Source: Porticoccaceae bacterium LTM1 (GTDB lineage: Bacteria; Pseudomonadota; Gammaproteobacteria; Pseudomonadales; Porticoccaceae). Taken from it: a stretch of DNA of 64,000 bases. This document shows positions 44,352-54,245 of this stretch, piece after piece (the first letter of the stretch is position 1; the number at the start of each line of letters is the position of its first letter). The stretch is from contig CP127080.1 of the NCBI GenBank assembly GCA_030252795.1, positions 1,562,501 to 1,626,500 on the forward strand, read 5' to 3'. A program made the translations under genes and the position numbers. The notes under the pieces are model-generated. The model searched no databases. It was given only the letters and a program-made list of their open reading frames with translations, and was not told the DNA's origin.

Positions 44352-44396
44352 GTAACAAAGGGCGTCAATGTCAGTGAGTACAAGTGCCTTTGTTAC
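44352..44396. repeat. Inverted repeat between rlmG and metZ
   Basis: GTAACAAAGG (44352-44361) and CCTTTGTTAC (44387-44396) form a perfect 10-bp stem around 25 bases, in a 136-base convergent gap. There is no T run, so it is not a standard terminator. Confidence 0.5.
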
Positions 44397-44445
44397 TCCC
44401 GGGATACGACAGGAAGGACCAATAATGCGGTCTAAGCGAATAGCA

Positions 44446-45648
44446 TTAACTTATAGCCGCAAAACCACGTTGCAAGTCAGCCTTGATATCTTCAATATCC
44501 TCAAGGCCTACCGCCACACGAATCAAACTATCCTTGATTCCCGCGTTGGCGCGCTGTTCATCGGTCAGGCTGCCGTGAGTGGTTGTGGCAGGATGAACGA
44601 TCGTGGTTTTTGCATCACCAAGGTTGGCAGTCAGTGACAGTAATTGAACGCTGTCAATCAGCTTCCAGGCCTGCTGCCTACCACCATCAATTTCAAACGC
44701 GACAACACCACCAAAAGCACGTTGCTGGGCTTTCGCCAATGCGTGGCCCGGGTGATCCTCCAATCCGGCGTAATAAACCTTGGTGACTTTTGGATGCTGT
44801 TTTAACCAACGGGCAAGCTCAAGAGCGTTGGCACTGTGCGCTTCAACCCGAAGCCGCAAGGTTTCCAAACCTTTCAGGAACACCCAGGCATTAAACGGAC
44901 TCATGGATGGGCCACATGCTCTAATAAATGCCCGAATACTGCCCATCTCCTCGTTGCGACCAACCACTGCGCCGCCCAATGCTCGACCCTGTCCGTCGAT
45001 ATACTTGGTGGCCGAGTGAATAACAATATCAGCCCCAAGCTCCAACGGTTTTTGCAATGCCGGAGTACAGAAGCAGTTATCGACAACCAAAAGTGCATCT
45101 ATGCTATGAGCCAAATCCGCAAGCGCACGAATATCACCCACTTCGGCACGAGGATTTGACGGGGTTTCCATAAACAGCATTTTGGTATTTGGCTTAATGG
45201 CCGCACGCCACTCATCGAGATTGCTGAGTGACACAAAGGTAACTTCCAGGCCAAACCGACAAAGATGCTTGGTGAGCATCGCAGTGGTTGAACCAAATAC
45301 ATCCTTGGAACAAACCAGATGATCACCAGCATTCAGCAACGCCATAAAGGTAGTCATTATGGCTGCCATACCAGAAGCCGTACCAACGCCCTGCTCTGCA
45401 CCTTCCATCGCCGCAATACGCTGCTCAAAGGCACGAACTGTAGGGTTGGTGTAGCGACTGTATACGTTGCCCACACGCTCATCAGCAAAGGTTTTTGCCA
45501 TCTCTTCAGCGTTGTTAAACGTGAAGCTGGAAGTCAAAAACAGTGCTTCGGAATGTTCATGCTCGTGTGAGCGTGAGATTCCCGAGCGAATGGCCAGAGT
45601 ATCCAGGCCAGCGTTCTCTAGCGCTGATTTATCTTTGCTGTCCGACAT
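44446..45648 (-). CDS. metZ: O-succinylhomoserine sulfhydrylase
   Basis: MetZ makes homocysteine directly from O-succinylhomoserine and sulfide in methionine synthesis. The 400-residue PLP enzyme has the cofactor Lys215 in IHSATKYIDGQG, AALNAGDHLVCSKDVFG, and the Cys/Met-metabolism signature. Cystathionine gamma-synthase is similar, but the purF-metZ neighbourhood and ALFLTSSFTFNNAEEMA favour MetZ. AAGGG precedes the ATG. It lies about 20 bases after purF and ends the long biosynthetic chain. Confidence 0.92.
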   Translation of the reverse strand: MSDSKDKSALENAGLDTLAIRSGISRSHEHEHSEALFLTSSFTFNNAEEMAKTFADERVGNVYSRYTNPTVRAFEQRIAAMEGAEQGVGTASGMAAIMTTFMALLNAGDHLVCSKDVFGSTTAMLTKHLCRFGLEVTFVSLSNLDEWRAAIKPNTKMLFMETPSNPRAEVGDIRALADLAHSIDALLVVDNCFCTPALQKPLELGADIVIHSATKYIDGQGRALGGAVVGRNEEMGSIRAFIRACGPSMSPFNAWVFLKGLETLRLRVEAHSANALELARWLKQHPKVTKVYYAGLEDHPGHALAKAQQRAFGGVVAFEIDGGRQQAWKLIDSVQLLSLTANLGDAKTTIVHPATTTHGSLTDEQRANAGIKDSLIRVAVGLEDIEDIKADLQRGFAAIS

Positions 45649-45670
45649 TTGAAACCCTTACTTACAATTC

Positions 45671-47197
45671 TCAGTTCGCTGAAGCGTTGTGAATACCGAT
45701 CAAGTCGGTAGGCTCAGGTGCATCACCTTTCTTTTTGTTTTTTGCGCTATCGCTGCGTGCCGCTTTCAAGGCATCGAAATACGCTTCGTCAATGTCACCA
45801 GTGATGTACTTGCCATCAAATACAGCGCAATCGAATTCTTCAATATCGCTGTTACCCTCTTTTGCCGCTTCTACCAGATCTTCCAAATCCTGGTATATCA
45901 GTTTGTCTGCACCGATCAACTCGCAAATTTCTTCAACTGTGCGGTTGTAAGCAATCAATTCACTGGCAGCCGGCATATCAATGCCGTAGACGTTTGGATG
46001 TCTTACCTCTGGTGCCGCAGAAGACATATAAACCTTATTGGCACCGGCGTCGCGGGCCATCTGGATAATTTCACCAGAAGTTGTTCCGCGAACGATAGAG
46101 TCGTCAACCAACAAAACATTTTTGCCCTGGAATTCGAGTTTGTTCGGGTTTAATTTCTGACGGACCGATTTTTTCCGTTGCTTCTGGCCTGGCATAATAA
46201 AAGTACGGCCGATGTAACGGTTTTTCATAAAACCTTCCCGCAGCTTCAAGCCAAGTCGCTCAGCTATGGTTTGCGCGGCTACACGGCTGGTATCGGGGAT
46301 CGGAATAACAACATCGATATCGTGATCCGGCATTTCCCTCAGGATTTTCTCCGCCAGCTTTTCACCTTGACGCAGACGGCACTTGTAAACGGAAATGTCG
46401 TCCAGCATGGAGTCCGGGCGGGCAAAATAAACGTGCTCAAAAATACAGGGAACCAGCTGTGGATTTTGTGCACATTGACGCAGGTGGAGGTTACCTGCCA
46501 TATCAACAAACAGTGCTTCACCGGGTTTAATGCTGCGTACCAGTTCGTAACCCATGGTGTCGAGTGCAACACTCTCTGAGGCCACCATATACTCGGTACC
46601 TTTTGCGCCTTCACGCTTACCGTACACAAGCGGGCGAATGCCGAAAGGATCACGAAACGCGAACAAGCCGTAATTGGCAATAATTCCTACCACTGCATAT
46701 GCACCACTACAACGCTTGTGCAGGCGCTCTACGGCAGCAAAAATATCGTCAGCTTCCGGTTGAAGCTTGCCCTGTAATTGCAGTTCATGAGCAAATACGT
46801 TGAGCAGCAGTTCAGAGTCGGAATCTGTATTTACATGGCGCATATCGGATTTGAAAATGTGCTCATGCAATTGCGTTGAGTTGGTCAGGTTGCCATTGTG
46901 TGCCATGCAAATGCCGTAAGGCGAATTCACATAAAATGGCTGTGCCAATGCCGGACTGGAGCTTCCAGCCGTTGGATAGCGGACATGGCCAATACCGATG
47001 TTGCCCTCCAGCAATTTCATGTGACGAGTGTGGAATACGTCCTTCACCAGGCCATTATCCTTGCGCTGATGGAATACGCCATTCTTGAAGGTCGTTATGC
47101 CAGCGGCGTCCTGCCCCCGATGCTGTAACATGGTCAATGCGTCATACAGTTCGAGATTGACGTCGCTATGTCCAAAAATGCCGGCTATGCCACACAT
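45671..47197 (-). CDS. purF: Amidophosphoribosyltransferase
   Basis: PurF catalyses the first committed step of purine synthesis, PRPP plus glutamine to phosphoribosylamine. The 508-residue protein starts [10 protein letters not shown]; Cys2 is the class II glutamine amidotransferase nucleophile. The PRPP-binding motif is [14 protein letters not shown]. It lies 60 bases downstream of cvpA, as in E. coli and Pseudomonas. Confidence 0.97.
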   Translation of the reverse strand: MCGIAGIFGHSDVNLELYDALTMLQHRGQDAAGITTFKNGVFHQRKDNGLVKDVFHTRHMKLLEGNIGIGHVRYPTAGSSSPALAQPFYVNSPYGICMAHNGNLTNSTQLHEHIFKSDMRHVNTDSDSELLLNVFAHELQLQGKLQPEADDIFAAVERLHKRCSGAYAVVGIIANYGLFAFRDPFGIRPLVYGKREGAKGTEYMVASESVALDTMGYELVRSIKPGEALFVDMAGNLHLRQCAQNPQLVPCIFEHVYFARPDSMLDDISVYKCRLRQGEKLAEKILREMPDHDIDVVIPIPDTSRVAAQTIAERLGLKLREGFMKNRYIGRTFIMPGQKQRKKSVRQKLNPNKLEFQGKNVLLVDDSIVRGTTSGEIIQMARDAGANKVYMSSAAPEVRHPNVYGIDMPAASELIAYNRTVEEICELIGADKLIYQDLEDLVEAAKEGNSDIEEFDCAVFDGKYITGDIDEAYFDALKAARSDSAKNKKKGDAPEPTDLIGIHNASAN

Positions 47198-47258
47198 ACT
47201 TCAATGCACCTTTAACTTCGAAAAATAAATTTAATAGTTACTCTGTCACCAGTTGCTT

Positions 47259-47753
47259 TCAGAAAAAGCCACCAGCCCATTCATAAATGGCCGCGCCCGC
47301 AGTGCGTGCCCAGCCTTCAAATTTCAAAAAATAAGGAATCAGAACTGATTCATGCCACCAGGCATCCTGGGTAACCGGGAGAGCTTGTGGCAATAAAATC
47401 AAAATCACTAATACAACCAACAGCCCCCTGGCCGTACCAAACAACATTCCCAGAAAGCGATCGGTCCCTGTGAGACCTGTCGCCCTGACAAGTTGCGAAA
47501 TCAGGTAATTGACGATGCCACCAACTATCAAGGTCAGAACAAACAGCCCCAACCAGGCGGCAGCCTGGCGCAACGATGGGGTTTCAATCAGATTTGTCAG
47601 CCACTGGGTGACTTGCGGGTAAAAAGTCATCGCGACAAAGAGTGCTGCAACCCACACAACCAGGGACAATGCCTCCCGTACAAAGCCACGAACCACACTG
47701 ATCAGTGCGGAAACTCCAACAATGGCGATAATAGCCCAGTCGGCCCAAATCAT
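47259..47753 (-). CDS. cvpA: CvpA family membrane protein
   Basis: The 164-residue inner-membrane protein has four membrane segments: the start MIWADWAIIAIVGVSALISV, then LSLVVWVAALFVAM, AAWLGLFVLTLIVGGIVNYL and ARGLLVVLVILILLP. It belongs to the CvpA family and lies upstream of purF, its usual neighbour. E. coli CvpA was first linked to colicin V production and later to envelope stress tolerance. Confidence 0.94.
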   Translation of the reverse strand: MIWADWAIIAIVGVSALISVVRGFVREALSLVVWVAALFVAMTFYPQVTQWLTNLIETPSLRQAAAWLGLFVLTLIVGGIVNYLISQLVRATGLTGTDRFLGMLFGTARGLLVVLVILILLPQALPVTQDAWWHESVLIPYFLKFEGWARTAGAAIYEWAGGFF

Positions 47754-47806
47754 CGGGTAATTCCAGGTTGGTTTAGATAAGCGTGCATTGTACCAGACAG
47801 ACTGTG

Positions 47807-48400
47807 CTATGACTCAAACTTGAGTAACAGGGATTTCACGCGGTATTTGCGGTCAATATCCTGCTGGTGCTTCTGGGCTGTGCCTTTATCGATATTCGGG
47901 CCCACATAAACTCGAAAGTAGCCCTGACGTCGCGCCTCTCTCTGATAGGCCTTGTAGCCATCTGTAATAAGTTTCTCGACCAGTTGTTGAGCTTTTTCCT
48001 GCTCCTTGAAACTGCCCACCTGAATCACCCAGCCTTCAGGCAGGTTTTGCTCGCTCAGCTTTGGCGGCTCAGGTTCATTTTGCACTTTTGGCTGCTCGTC
48101 CCGGGCCATTTCAGCATCAGAAGATCCAGGTTGTTGTTTTGCCGCAGCTATTTCAGCCTCAACCTCGGTTCGGGACTGATCAAATTGATAGGCTTTATCC
48201 AACTCGGCAGGGTAATCGATATCCGCTGGCCGGTCCGGTTCGGCTACGGTTACCGGTTCAATCTGGGGCCTGGGTGGAATTTGACTGGTACGATCTATGA
48301 TGCGCTCGGCATCGAAATTAAACACCATTGGCAGGAAAATAACTGCAATCACCACCAGAACAAGTGCCCCGACGATCCGCTGCTTCAATCCGTCGTTCAA
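47807..48400 (-). CDS. dedD: SPOR domain protein (DedD)
   Basis: The 197-residue protein has an N-terminal membrane anchor (VGALVLVVIAVIFLPMVF), a Pro/Glu/Gln-rich linker and a C-terminal SPOR domain (GWVIQVGSFKEQEKAQQLVE ... YFRVYVGPNIDK). SPOR domains bind denuded peptidoglycan at the division site. Position between folC and cvpA matches E. coli dedD. Confidence 0.93.
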   Translation of the reverse strand: MNDGLKQRIVGALVLVVIAVIFLPMVFNFDAERIIDRTSQIPPRPQIEPVTVAEPDRPADIDYPAELDKAYQFDQSRTEVEAEIAAAKQQPGSSDAEMARDEQPKVQNEPEPPKLSEQNLPEGWVIQVGSFKEQEKAQQLVEKLITDGYKAYQREARRQGYFRVYVGPNIDKGTAQKHQQDIDRKYRVKSLLLKFES

Positions 48401-48416
48401 TGCTCTACTCCCAAGA

Positions 48417-49628
48417 TCAAAGGGTTATGCCCCGCTGCTGCAACCATTCAAGTGCTGCCGCAACAGTGAAAAATGAGCCAAACACAAGCACCCTATCGCC
48501 TTCCTGGCCAGTTGCCAATAGATTATCCAGTGCGTCACAGACAGAGCCGGCAATTAGAGGTGAACTGCCATGATCTGTCAGCTTGCCAGCCAGAAGTTCT
48601 GCACTGGCTGCACGCTGATTCCCAGGCAAATCACAGACAACCCACTTTCCGACACCGGGAGTGAGAATATCCAGCACACCATCAATGTCTTTGTCGGCCA
48701 TCATCGCGGTCACAGCAGTGCAACCATTAAAATCGTTTGCAACCATCTTTTGAGCCAACATGGCCGCCGCAGCTGGGTTGTGCGCCACATCCAGCACCAA
48801 GTCAATACCATTAACCGAAAAGCGCTGAAAACGGCCGGACAGACCGGTTTCCTGAACCAGGCGGGCCTTGGTGTCAACTGACAGCGATATGTTCAGAATT
48901 TCGGCGGCTTTTATCGCACAGGCTACGCTAGGCAGCGGCAGTGATGGTTGCGGCAGCTCAGATGGGTACTGAAAGTCGCGTCCCAGATAGCAGCTCGCTG
49001 CACGAATCTCATTGACGACAGATTCAAAATTGATGGGCAATTGCTGCTCACCAACCAGCAGTGGCTTACCAGCCCTGGCGATACCGAGCTTCTCAACCGC
49101 TACTGCTTCGCGTGTATCACCCAGCCAATCCTGATGATCAAGGTCGATACTGGTGATAATAGAAATATCTGCATCGAGCAAATTGACTGCATCGAGGCGA
49201 CCGCCGAGGCCGACCTCCATCAATGCGACATCAACGCCAGCCTCAGCTATCACCACAAATGCAGCCAAAGTGGTGAACTCGAAATAGCTCAGGCTAACAT
49301 CACCACGCGCAACCTCAACCTGCTCAAAGGCCCTGCAGAATTGCTCATCGCTGGCAGAGTGGCCATTAATGCGCACGCGTTCGTTGAAGCGCAACAGGTG
49401 CGGCGAAGTGTAGGCACCTACAGTTTTACCTGCTGCCAGCAGCATCGCCTCAAGAAAAGCGACACAGGAACCTTTTCCGTTAGTACCACCAACGGTAATT
49501 ATCCGGGGCGCAGGACGAACAAAAGCGAGGCGGCTAAATACATCACCGACTCGCTCAAGTCCTAAATCAATTTCAGTGGGGTGGCGTGATTCCAGTAGTT
49601 TCAGCCACCCTTGCAGGCTATTGCTCAC
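48417..49628 (-). CDS. folC: Bifunctional folylpolyglutamate/dihydrofolate synthase
   Basis: FolC adds dihydropteroate to glutamate and extends the polyglutamate tail. The Mur-ligase-like protein has the P-loop VGGTNGKGSCVAFLE, the folate-binding TSPHLLRFNERVRING and LDHQDWLGDTREAVAVEK. I start at GTG 49628, seven bases after the accD stop, giving 403 residues; a longer frame begins at 49670 inside accD. The ribosome site is weak, so the start is moderately certain. Confidence 0.93.
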   Translation of the reverse strand: MSNSLQGWLKLLESRHPTEIDLGLERVGDVFSRLAFVRPAPRIITVGGTNGKGSCVAFLEAMLLAAGKTVGAYTSPHLLRFNERVRINGHSASDEQFCRAFEQVEVARGDVSLSYFEFTTLAAFVVIAEAGVDVALMEVGLGGRLDAVNLLDADISIITSIDLDHQDWLGDTREAVAVEKLGIARAGKPLLVGEQQLPINFESVVNEIRAASCYLGRDFQYPSELPQPSLPLPSVACAIKAAEILNISLSVDTKARLVQETGLSGRFQRFSVNGIDLVLDVAHNPAAAAMLAQKMVANDFNGCTAVTAMMADKDIDGVLDILTPGVGKWVVCDLPGNQRAASAELLAGKLTDHGSSPLIAGSVCDALDNLLATGQEGDRVLVFGSFFTVAAALEWLQQRGITL

Positions 49629-49635
49629 GTACGAT

Positions 49636-50520
49636 TCAGCTATCCGACTCTTCAGTCTCAAAAGCCTCACGACCGGTAAACTTGGCCAGTAGACGAGCTA
49701 CTGTATCGCGCATGTCACCGCGAGGAATAATCATGTCAATTGCGCCATGCTCCAACAGGAATTCCGCACGCTGGAATCCTTTTGGCAGTTTCTGTCGAAT
49801 GGTCTGCTCGATAATATTCGGCCCGGCGAAACCGGCACGTGCACCAGGTTCTGCGGCGTTAATATCACCGAGCAGTGCCAAACTGGCAGAAACTCCACCA
49901 TAAACCGGATCGGTCATGATTGAGAAGTACGGCGTACCCTGCTGCTTGAGCTTCTCGATAATGGCGCTGGTTTTTGCCATCTGCATCAGGGAGATCAATG
50001 CTTCTTGCATGCGCGCTCCGCCAGTGGCCGGGAAGCAGATGAGTGGAATATTTTCCTCCAGTGCCAACTTGGCTGCACGGGTGAACTTTTCACCGACAAC
50101 GTAACCCATAGAGCCACCATGAAACGCAAACTCGAAAGCCACCACAACAATCGGCATACCCTTAAGCTCACCGCGCATGGCGACAACAGCGTCTTTTTCA
50201 CCAGTGGCTTTTTGCGCATCGCTCAGGCGATCCTTGTACTTTTTAACATCCTTGAATTTCAGGCGATCAATCGGTAATACATCAGTGCAGATTTCCTGAC
50301 GATTATCTTTATCGAGAAAAACATCCAAACGGCGACGTGCGCCAATTCGCATGTGATGGTCGCACTTCGGACATACATCCAGGTTACGCTCCAGCTCTGG
50401 TCGATATAAAGGAGCACTGCACTTCGGACACTTTTTCCAAAGACCTTCCGGGACACTTTGGGTGCGGTCTTTTTTCTGTGTAGTGAGCCCTTGGGGTCTG
50501 ATCTTGTTTAGCCAGCTCAT
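49636..50520 (-). CDS. accD: Acetyl-CoA carboxylase carboxyltransferase beta subunit
   Basis: AccD, with AccA, transfers the carboxyl group to acetyl-CoA, giving malonyl-CoA. The 294-residue protein has a zinc ribbon ([17 protein letters not shown]), then a crotonase-like domain ([32 protein letters not shown]). The ATG at 50520 ([11 protein letters not shown]) has GGAAAG upstream. It lies between trpA and folC, as in Pseudomonas. Confidence 0.96.
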   Translation of the reverse strand: MSWLNKIRPQGLTTQKKDRTQSVPEGLWKKCPKCSAPLYRPELERNLDVCPKCDHHMRIGARRRLDVFLDKDNRQEICTDVLPIDRLKFKDVKKYKDRLSDAQKATGEKDAVVAMRGELKGMPIVVVAFEFAFHGGSMGYVVGEKFTRAAKLALEENIPLICFPATGGARMQEALISLMQMAKTSAIIEKLKQQGTPYFSIMTDPVYGGVSASLALLGDINAAEPGARAGFAGPNIIEQTIRQKLPKGFQRAEFLLEHGAIDMIIPRGDMRDTVARLLAKFTGREAFETEESDS

Positions 50521-50544
50521 ATCGCTTTCCGTCAAATTATCTGC

Positions 50545-51363
50545 TTAAACTTGTTCGTCCAGTGCCGCACGCATTTCTTTTACAATGCTGGCGATGGACT
50601 CGGTAATTTGGTTTGCATCTGAATTCAGTTTTGCCTGCTCTGCCATGGCATTGACCAGGACACTTCCCACAACGGCTCCATCGGCAGATGAAGAAGCTGC
50701 TCGCGCCGTGGCTCCATCTTTAATGCCAAAGCCTACGCATACAGGAAGATCTGTCAGCGTGCGAATTTCCGCCACTTTTTGTTGAACCGATTCAACGTCC
50801 AGATGCCCGGCACCAGTGACACCTTTCAGGGAAACATAATAAATATAGCCGCCCGCAAGCTCGGCGATACTCTTTTCCCTGCTCAGGGTTGTGGTCGGTG
50901 CAATCAGGAAAATATTTTCCAGGCCGTGCTGACGCAGGATTTTCGTAAAATCCTCAGCTTCCTCAGGCGGGAGGTCCACTGTAAGTACACCATCAACACC
51001 TGAAAATTGCGCCTGCTCAGCAAACTGCTGGTAACCCATTTTTTCGACGGGATTGGCGTAGCCCATCAAAACTACCGGAGTCTCGTCATCGTGTTCACGA
51101 AACTCTGCCACCATGGCAAGGGTATTACGCAAACTGGTCTTGTGCTTCAGCGCCCTTTCATGCGCCAGCTGAATTACCGGACCTTCTGCCATTGGGTCGG
51201 AAAACGGCACACCAATTTCAAGAATATCGGCACCTGCTGCCACCAGTGCGTGCATCGCTGGCACAGTAATTTCCTTGAATGGATCACCAGCTACAATGTA
51301 AGGAACTAACGCCTTTCGACCTTGAGCCCGAAGTGTTGTCAGTTTTTGGTTGATTCGGTTCAC
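50545..51363 (-). CDS. trpA: Tryptophan synthase alpha subunit
   Basis: TrpA splits indole-3-glycerol phosphate to indole and glyceraldehyde-3-phosphate. The 272-residue TIM-barrel has the catalytic Glu in ILEIGVPFSDPMAEGPVIQ and Asp in GVDGVLTVDLPPEE. The C-terminal phosphate site GFGIKDGATA is also present. It starts with GTG at 51363 (AAGGA upstream), nine bases after the trpB stop. Confidence 0.97.
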   Translation of the reverse strand: MNRINQKLTTLRAQGRKALVPYIVAGDPFKEITVPAMHALVAAGADILEIGVPFSDPMAEGPVIQLAHERALKHKTSLRNTLAMVAEFREHDDETPVVLMGYANPVEKMGYQQFAEQAQFSGVDGVLTVDLPPEEAEDFTKILRQHGLENIFLIAPTTTLSREKSIAELAGGYIYYVSLKGVTGAGHLDVESVQQKVAEIRTLTDLPVCVGFGIKDGATARAASSSADGAVVGSVLVNAMAEQAKLNSDANQITESIASIVKEMRAALDEQV

Positions 51364-51372
51364 TGAAAATCC

Positions 51373-52581
51373 TTAGACGGTAATGTCGTCAATCTCGGCC
51401 ATGGTCAAAATATCTTTATCACCACGCCCCGAGAGGTTAACAACAATCACCTGATCCGGTGACATGGTTTTTGCCAACTTTTCGGCGTAAGCCAGTGCAT
51501 GGCTCGACTCAAGGGCCGGCATAATACCTTCAATTCGGGTCAATTTCCTGAATGCTTCAAGCGCCTCATCGTCATTGATTGCGACATAATTTACCCGACC
51601 CTGATCTTTCAGCCAGGCATGCTCAGGGCCTACGCCCGGGTAATCAAGACCAGCCGAAACGGAGTGGGTTTCAATAATCTGTCCGTCGTCATCTTCCATC
51701 AGGTAGGTTCGGTTACCGTGCAAGACTCCGGGTACACCGACTGTAAGAGGCGCAGCGTGACTACCTGTTTCGATACCTAGGCCACCTGCCTCAACGCCAT
51801 ACATAGCGACAGTTTCATCAGCCAGCATCGGGTGGAAAAGGCCGATAGCGTTAGACCCACCACCGACACAGGCAACCAGTGCGTCTGGAAGTTTGCCGGT
51901 CATTTCGAGGCACTGTTCACGGGCCTCGCGACCGATTACCGACTGAAAATTGCGCACCAGCTCCGGGTATGGGTGAGGACCCGCACAAGTGCCGATGATG
52001 TAAAAGGTATTGTCGACATTGGTAACCCAATCCCGCATCGCTTCGTTCATAGCATCTTTTAGGGTACGAGAGCCGGATGATACCGGGTGTACCGTGGCAC
52101 CAAGCAGTTTCATTCGATAGACATTGAGCGCCTGGCGCCGTACATCTTCCTCGCCCATATAAACATGACACTCAAGCCCAAGGCGGGCACATACGGTCGC
52201 TGAGGCAACACCATGCTGACCAGCACCGGTTTCGGCAATGACCCGGGTTTTACCGCTGTACTTGGCCAGAAGAGCCTGGCCAATTGTGTTATTAATCTTG
52301 TGGGCGCCAGTGTGGTTGAGGTCCTCACGCTTGAGGTAAATCTGGGCACCACCAACTTCTCTGGACCATCGCTCAGCATGATACAAAGGTGAAGGTCGAC
52401 CGACGTAATGAGCCAGGTCGCGATCAAACTCGGCTTGCAATTCAGGGTCTGATTTCAGGTTTTCGTAATTTTTTTCCAGCTCATCGAGAGCGTGGATCAA
52501 GGTTTCAGAAACAAAGCGTCCACCATACGGCCCAAAATGGCCCTTGGTGTCGGGTACCTGACTGTAATCTTGTTTCGACAT
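51373..52581 (-). CDS. trpB: Tryptophan synthase beta subunit
   Basis: TrpB is the PLP enzyme joining indole to serine. The 402-residue protein has the cofactor lysine in [16 protein letters not shown], the PLP phosphate site [16 protein letters not shown] and the COMM-interface segment [13 protein letters not shown]. It lies downstream of trpF and just upstream of trpA. Confidence 0.97.
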   Translation of the reverse strand: MSKQDYSQVPDTKGHFGPYGGRFVSETLIHALDELEKNYENLKSDPELQAEFDRDLAHYVGRPSPLYHAERWSREVGGAQIYLKREDLNHTGAHKINNTIGQALLAKYSGKTRVIAETGAGQHGVASATVCARLGLECHVYMGEEDVRRQALNVYRMKLLGATVHPVSSGSRTLKDAMNEAMRDWVTNVDNTFYIIGTCAGPHPYPELVRNFQSVIGREAREQCLEMTGKLPDALVACVGGGSNAIGLFHPMLADETVAMYGVEAGGLGIETGSHAAPLTVGVPGVLHGNRTYLMEDDDGQIIETHSVSAGLDYPGVGPEHAWLKDQGRVNYVAINDDEALEAFRKLTRIEGIMPALESSHALAYAEKLAKTMSPDQVIVVNLSGRGDKDILTMAEIDDITV

Positions 52582-52616
52582 CGTAAAATGACTCGTATTA
52601 ATTTATCCGTCGACTC

Positions 52617-53240
52617 TTACCAAGTGACAGATTTAGCGCGTTCTATAAAAAGTTCAATTTTCTGGGGGCACTTTTTGCCTGGAGCAGACTCTACCCCGCC
52701 ACTCACATCAACCCCGTAAGGCTTTACTAGCTTAACCGCCTCTGTGACATTTTCTGGGTTCAAACCTCCGGCCAGTACAAACGGAGTTTCAGCTTTTGGC
52801 AAGCGCTGCCAGTCAAAAGTCTCACCGGTACCGCCATATTTACCGGGCTGCCAGGAGTCAAATAAAACTCCACTGGCACCTTGCCAGCGCTCAATCTCAT
52901 CAACCGGATCAAGATCCGGGCTCATTCGCAGTGCCTTATACCACGGGCGATCAAACTGACGACAAAACTCTGCCGACTCATCTCCATGGAATTGCAGTAT
53001 ATGCAATGGCACTTCGGCAACTACAGCCTCCACCTCTTCAACTGAGGCATTAACGAATAAACCAACTACCGAGGTATAGGGACCAACTGCACGGGCTATC
53101 TGAGCTGCACACTGTGCACTGACATTGCGGGAACTGCCCGAATAGAACACCAGACCAATCGCATCGGCACCGGCATTTGCTGCAACGATCGCATCCTCAA
53201 CGGAGGTGATACCGCATATTTTCACGCGAGTTGCTGTCAA
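52617..53240 (-). CDS. trpF: Phosphoribosylanthranilate isomerase
   Basis: TrpF catalyses the Amadori rearrangement in tryptophan synthesis. I start at TTG 53240 (MTATRVKICGIT), preceded by GGAG, giving 207 residues; a frame to 53345 adds residues without homology. Catalytic Cys is in RVKICGITSVEDA, with QFHGDE and VDVSGGVESAPGKK as later motifs. Order trpF-trpB-trpA-accD is as in Pseudomonas; trpF is monofunctional, without trpC. Confidence 0.94.
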   Translation of the reverse strand: MTATRVKICGITSVEDAIVAANAGADAIGLVFYSGSSRNVSAQCAAQIARAVGPYTSVVGLFVNASVEEVEAVVAEVPLHILQFHGDESAEFCRQFDRPWYKALRMSPDLDPVDEIERWQGASGVLFDSWQPGKYGGTGETFDWQRLPKAETPFVLAGGLNPENVTEAVKLVKPYGVDVSGGVESAPGKKCPQKIELFIERAKSVTW

Positions 53241-53348
53241 GTGCACTCCAGAGTCCGGTGGCTGCCGCAATAAAGCGAGGAATTCTAACAAAAACAATAA
53301 TCTGCGACCAGTAAAACCCACCCTACCAGCAGTGGCTCTATTCACAGT

Positions 53349-54245
53349 TCAGGGGAACAACCGCTCCTTGCACGGCGGGTGTTTCAGGGGATCAGGCACA
53401 AAGTGCGGTCCAGGAGATAGATCAGGCAACTCAAAAGGCTCCGGATAATCAACACTCACAAGATACAGGCCATTAGGTGGCGCTGTTATATCAGCCTGAT
53501 TGCGATCACGAGCAGACATTAATTGTGCCATCCAATCCGGCTCTCGCTCACCTGAACCAACAGCCATCAACGAACCGGCTATATTCCGGCACATATGGAG
53601 GAGAAAGGCATTTGCTCGCAACTCAATGATTACAAGACTACCCTGCCGCCAGACTTCTACATAATGCATATCTCGATTAGGGCTATTGGACTGGCAACCA
53701 GCGGCGCGAAAAGACGAAAAGTCGTGCTCACCAACCAGATGCTTTGCAGCTTTCTGCATTGATAAAACATCCAGGGGGCGCCTCTCCCAGGTCAGTCCAG
53801 AGTGACCCAGTGCAGGCCTGTAAGGCCCGTTGTAGATAACATAACGGTATGTGCGGGCTGCAGCACTGAATCGAGCGTGAAACTCTTTAGGCATCTCGCC
53901 TGCCCAATGCAACCTTATACCTTTCGGCAAGTTGGCATTAGCCCCCATTATCCAGTTGTGAGGAGCGCGTACAGCCAATGTATCAAAATGAATGATCTGG
54001 TTAGTGCCATGCACTGCAGTATCTGTTCGACCCGCACAGGCAACCGTGATTGGCTCAGCGGCCACTTTTGAAAGTGCCCGCTCAACTTCAGCCTGAACGC
54101 TTGGGCTGTGGCTCTGTCTTTGCCAGCCACAAAAGAGACTGCCGTCGTATTCAACGACGGCAGCTATTCGGTGCATGCCTTCTGGCATCGGGTCATCAGC
54201 GCGCATTCGGCAATTGCGCTGATAGACCCAGGGCAGATCTGACAT
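53349..54245 (-). CDS. truA: tRNA pseudouridine synthase A (positions 38-40)
   Basis: TruA modifies the tRNA anticodon arm. The 298-residue protein has the catalytic Asp in CAGRTDTAVHGTNQ, VVEYDGSLFCGWQRQ near the N-terminus and AFLLHMCRNIAGSLMAVGSG. The ATG at 54245 directly follows the fimV stop; the family core starts at MHRIAAVVEYDG, so a later start is possible. Confidence 0.95.
   Translation of the reverse strand: MSDLPWVYQRNCRMRADDPMPEGMHRIAAVVEYDGSLFCGWQRQSHSPSVQAEVERALSKVAAEPITVACAGRTDTAVHGTNQIIHFDTLAVRAPHNWIMGANANLPKGIRLHWAGEMPKEFHARFSAAARTYRYVIYNGPYRPALGHSGLTWERRPLDVLSMQKAAKHLVGEHDFSSFRAAGCQSNSPNRDMHYVEVWRQGSLVIIELRANAFLLHMCRNIAGSLMAVGSGEREPDWMAQLMSARDRNQADITAPPNGLYLVSVDYPEPFELPDLSPGPHFVPDPLKHPPCKERLFP

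Noticed and set aside
52582-52616. Tryptophan attenuator ahead of trpB
   Set aside because: The gap between trpF and trpB is only 35 bases and holds no leader peptide with Trp codons or paired hairpins.
53241-53345. Longer N-terminus for trpF starting at 53345
   Set aside because: Added residues have no similarity to the family, whereas GGAG stands before the TTG at 53240 where the conserved part begins.
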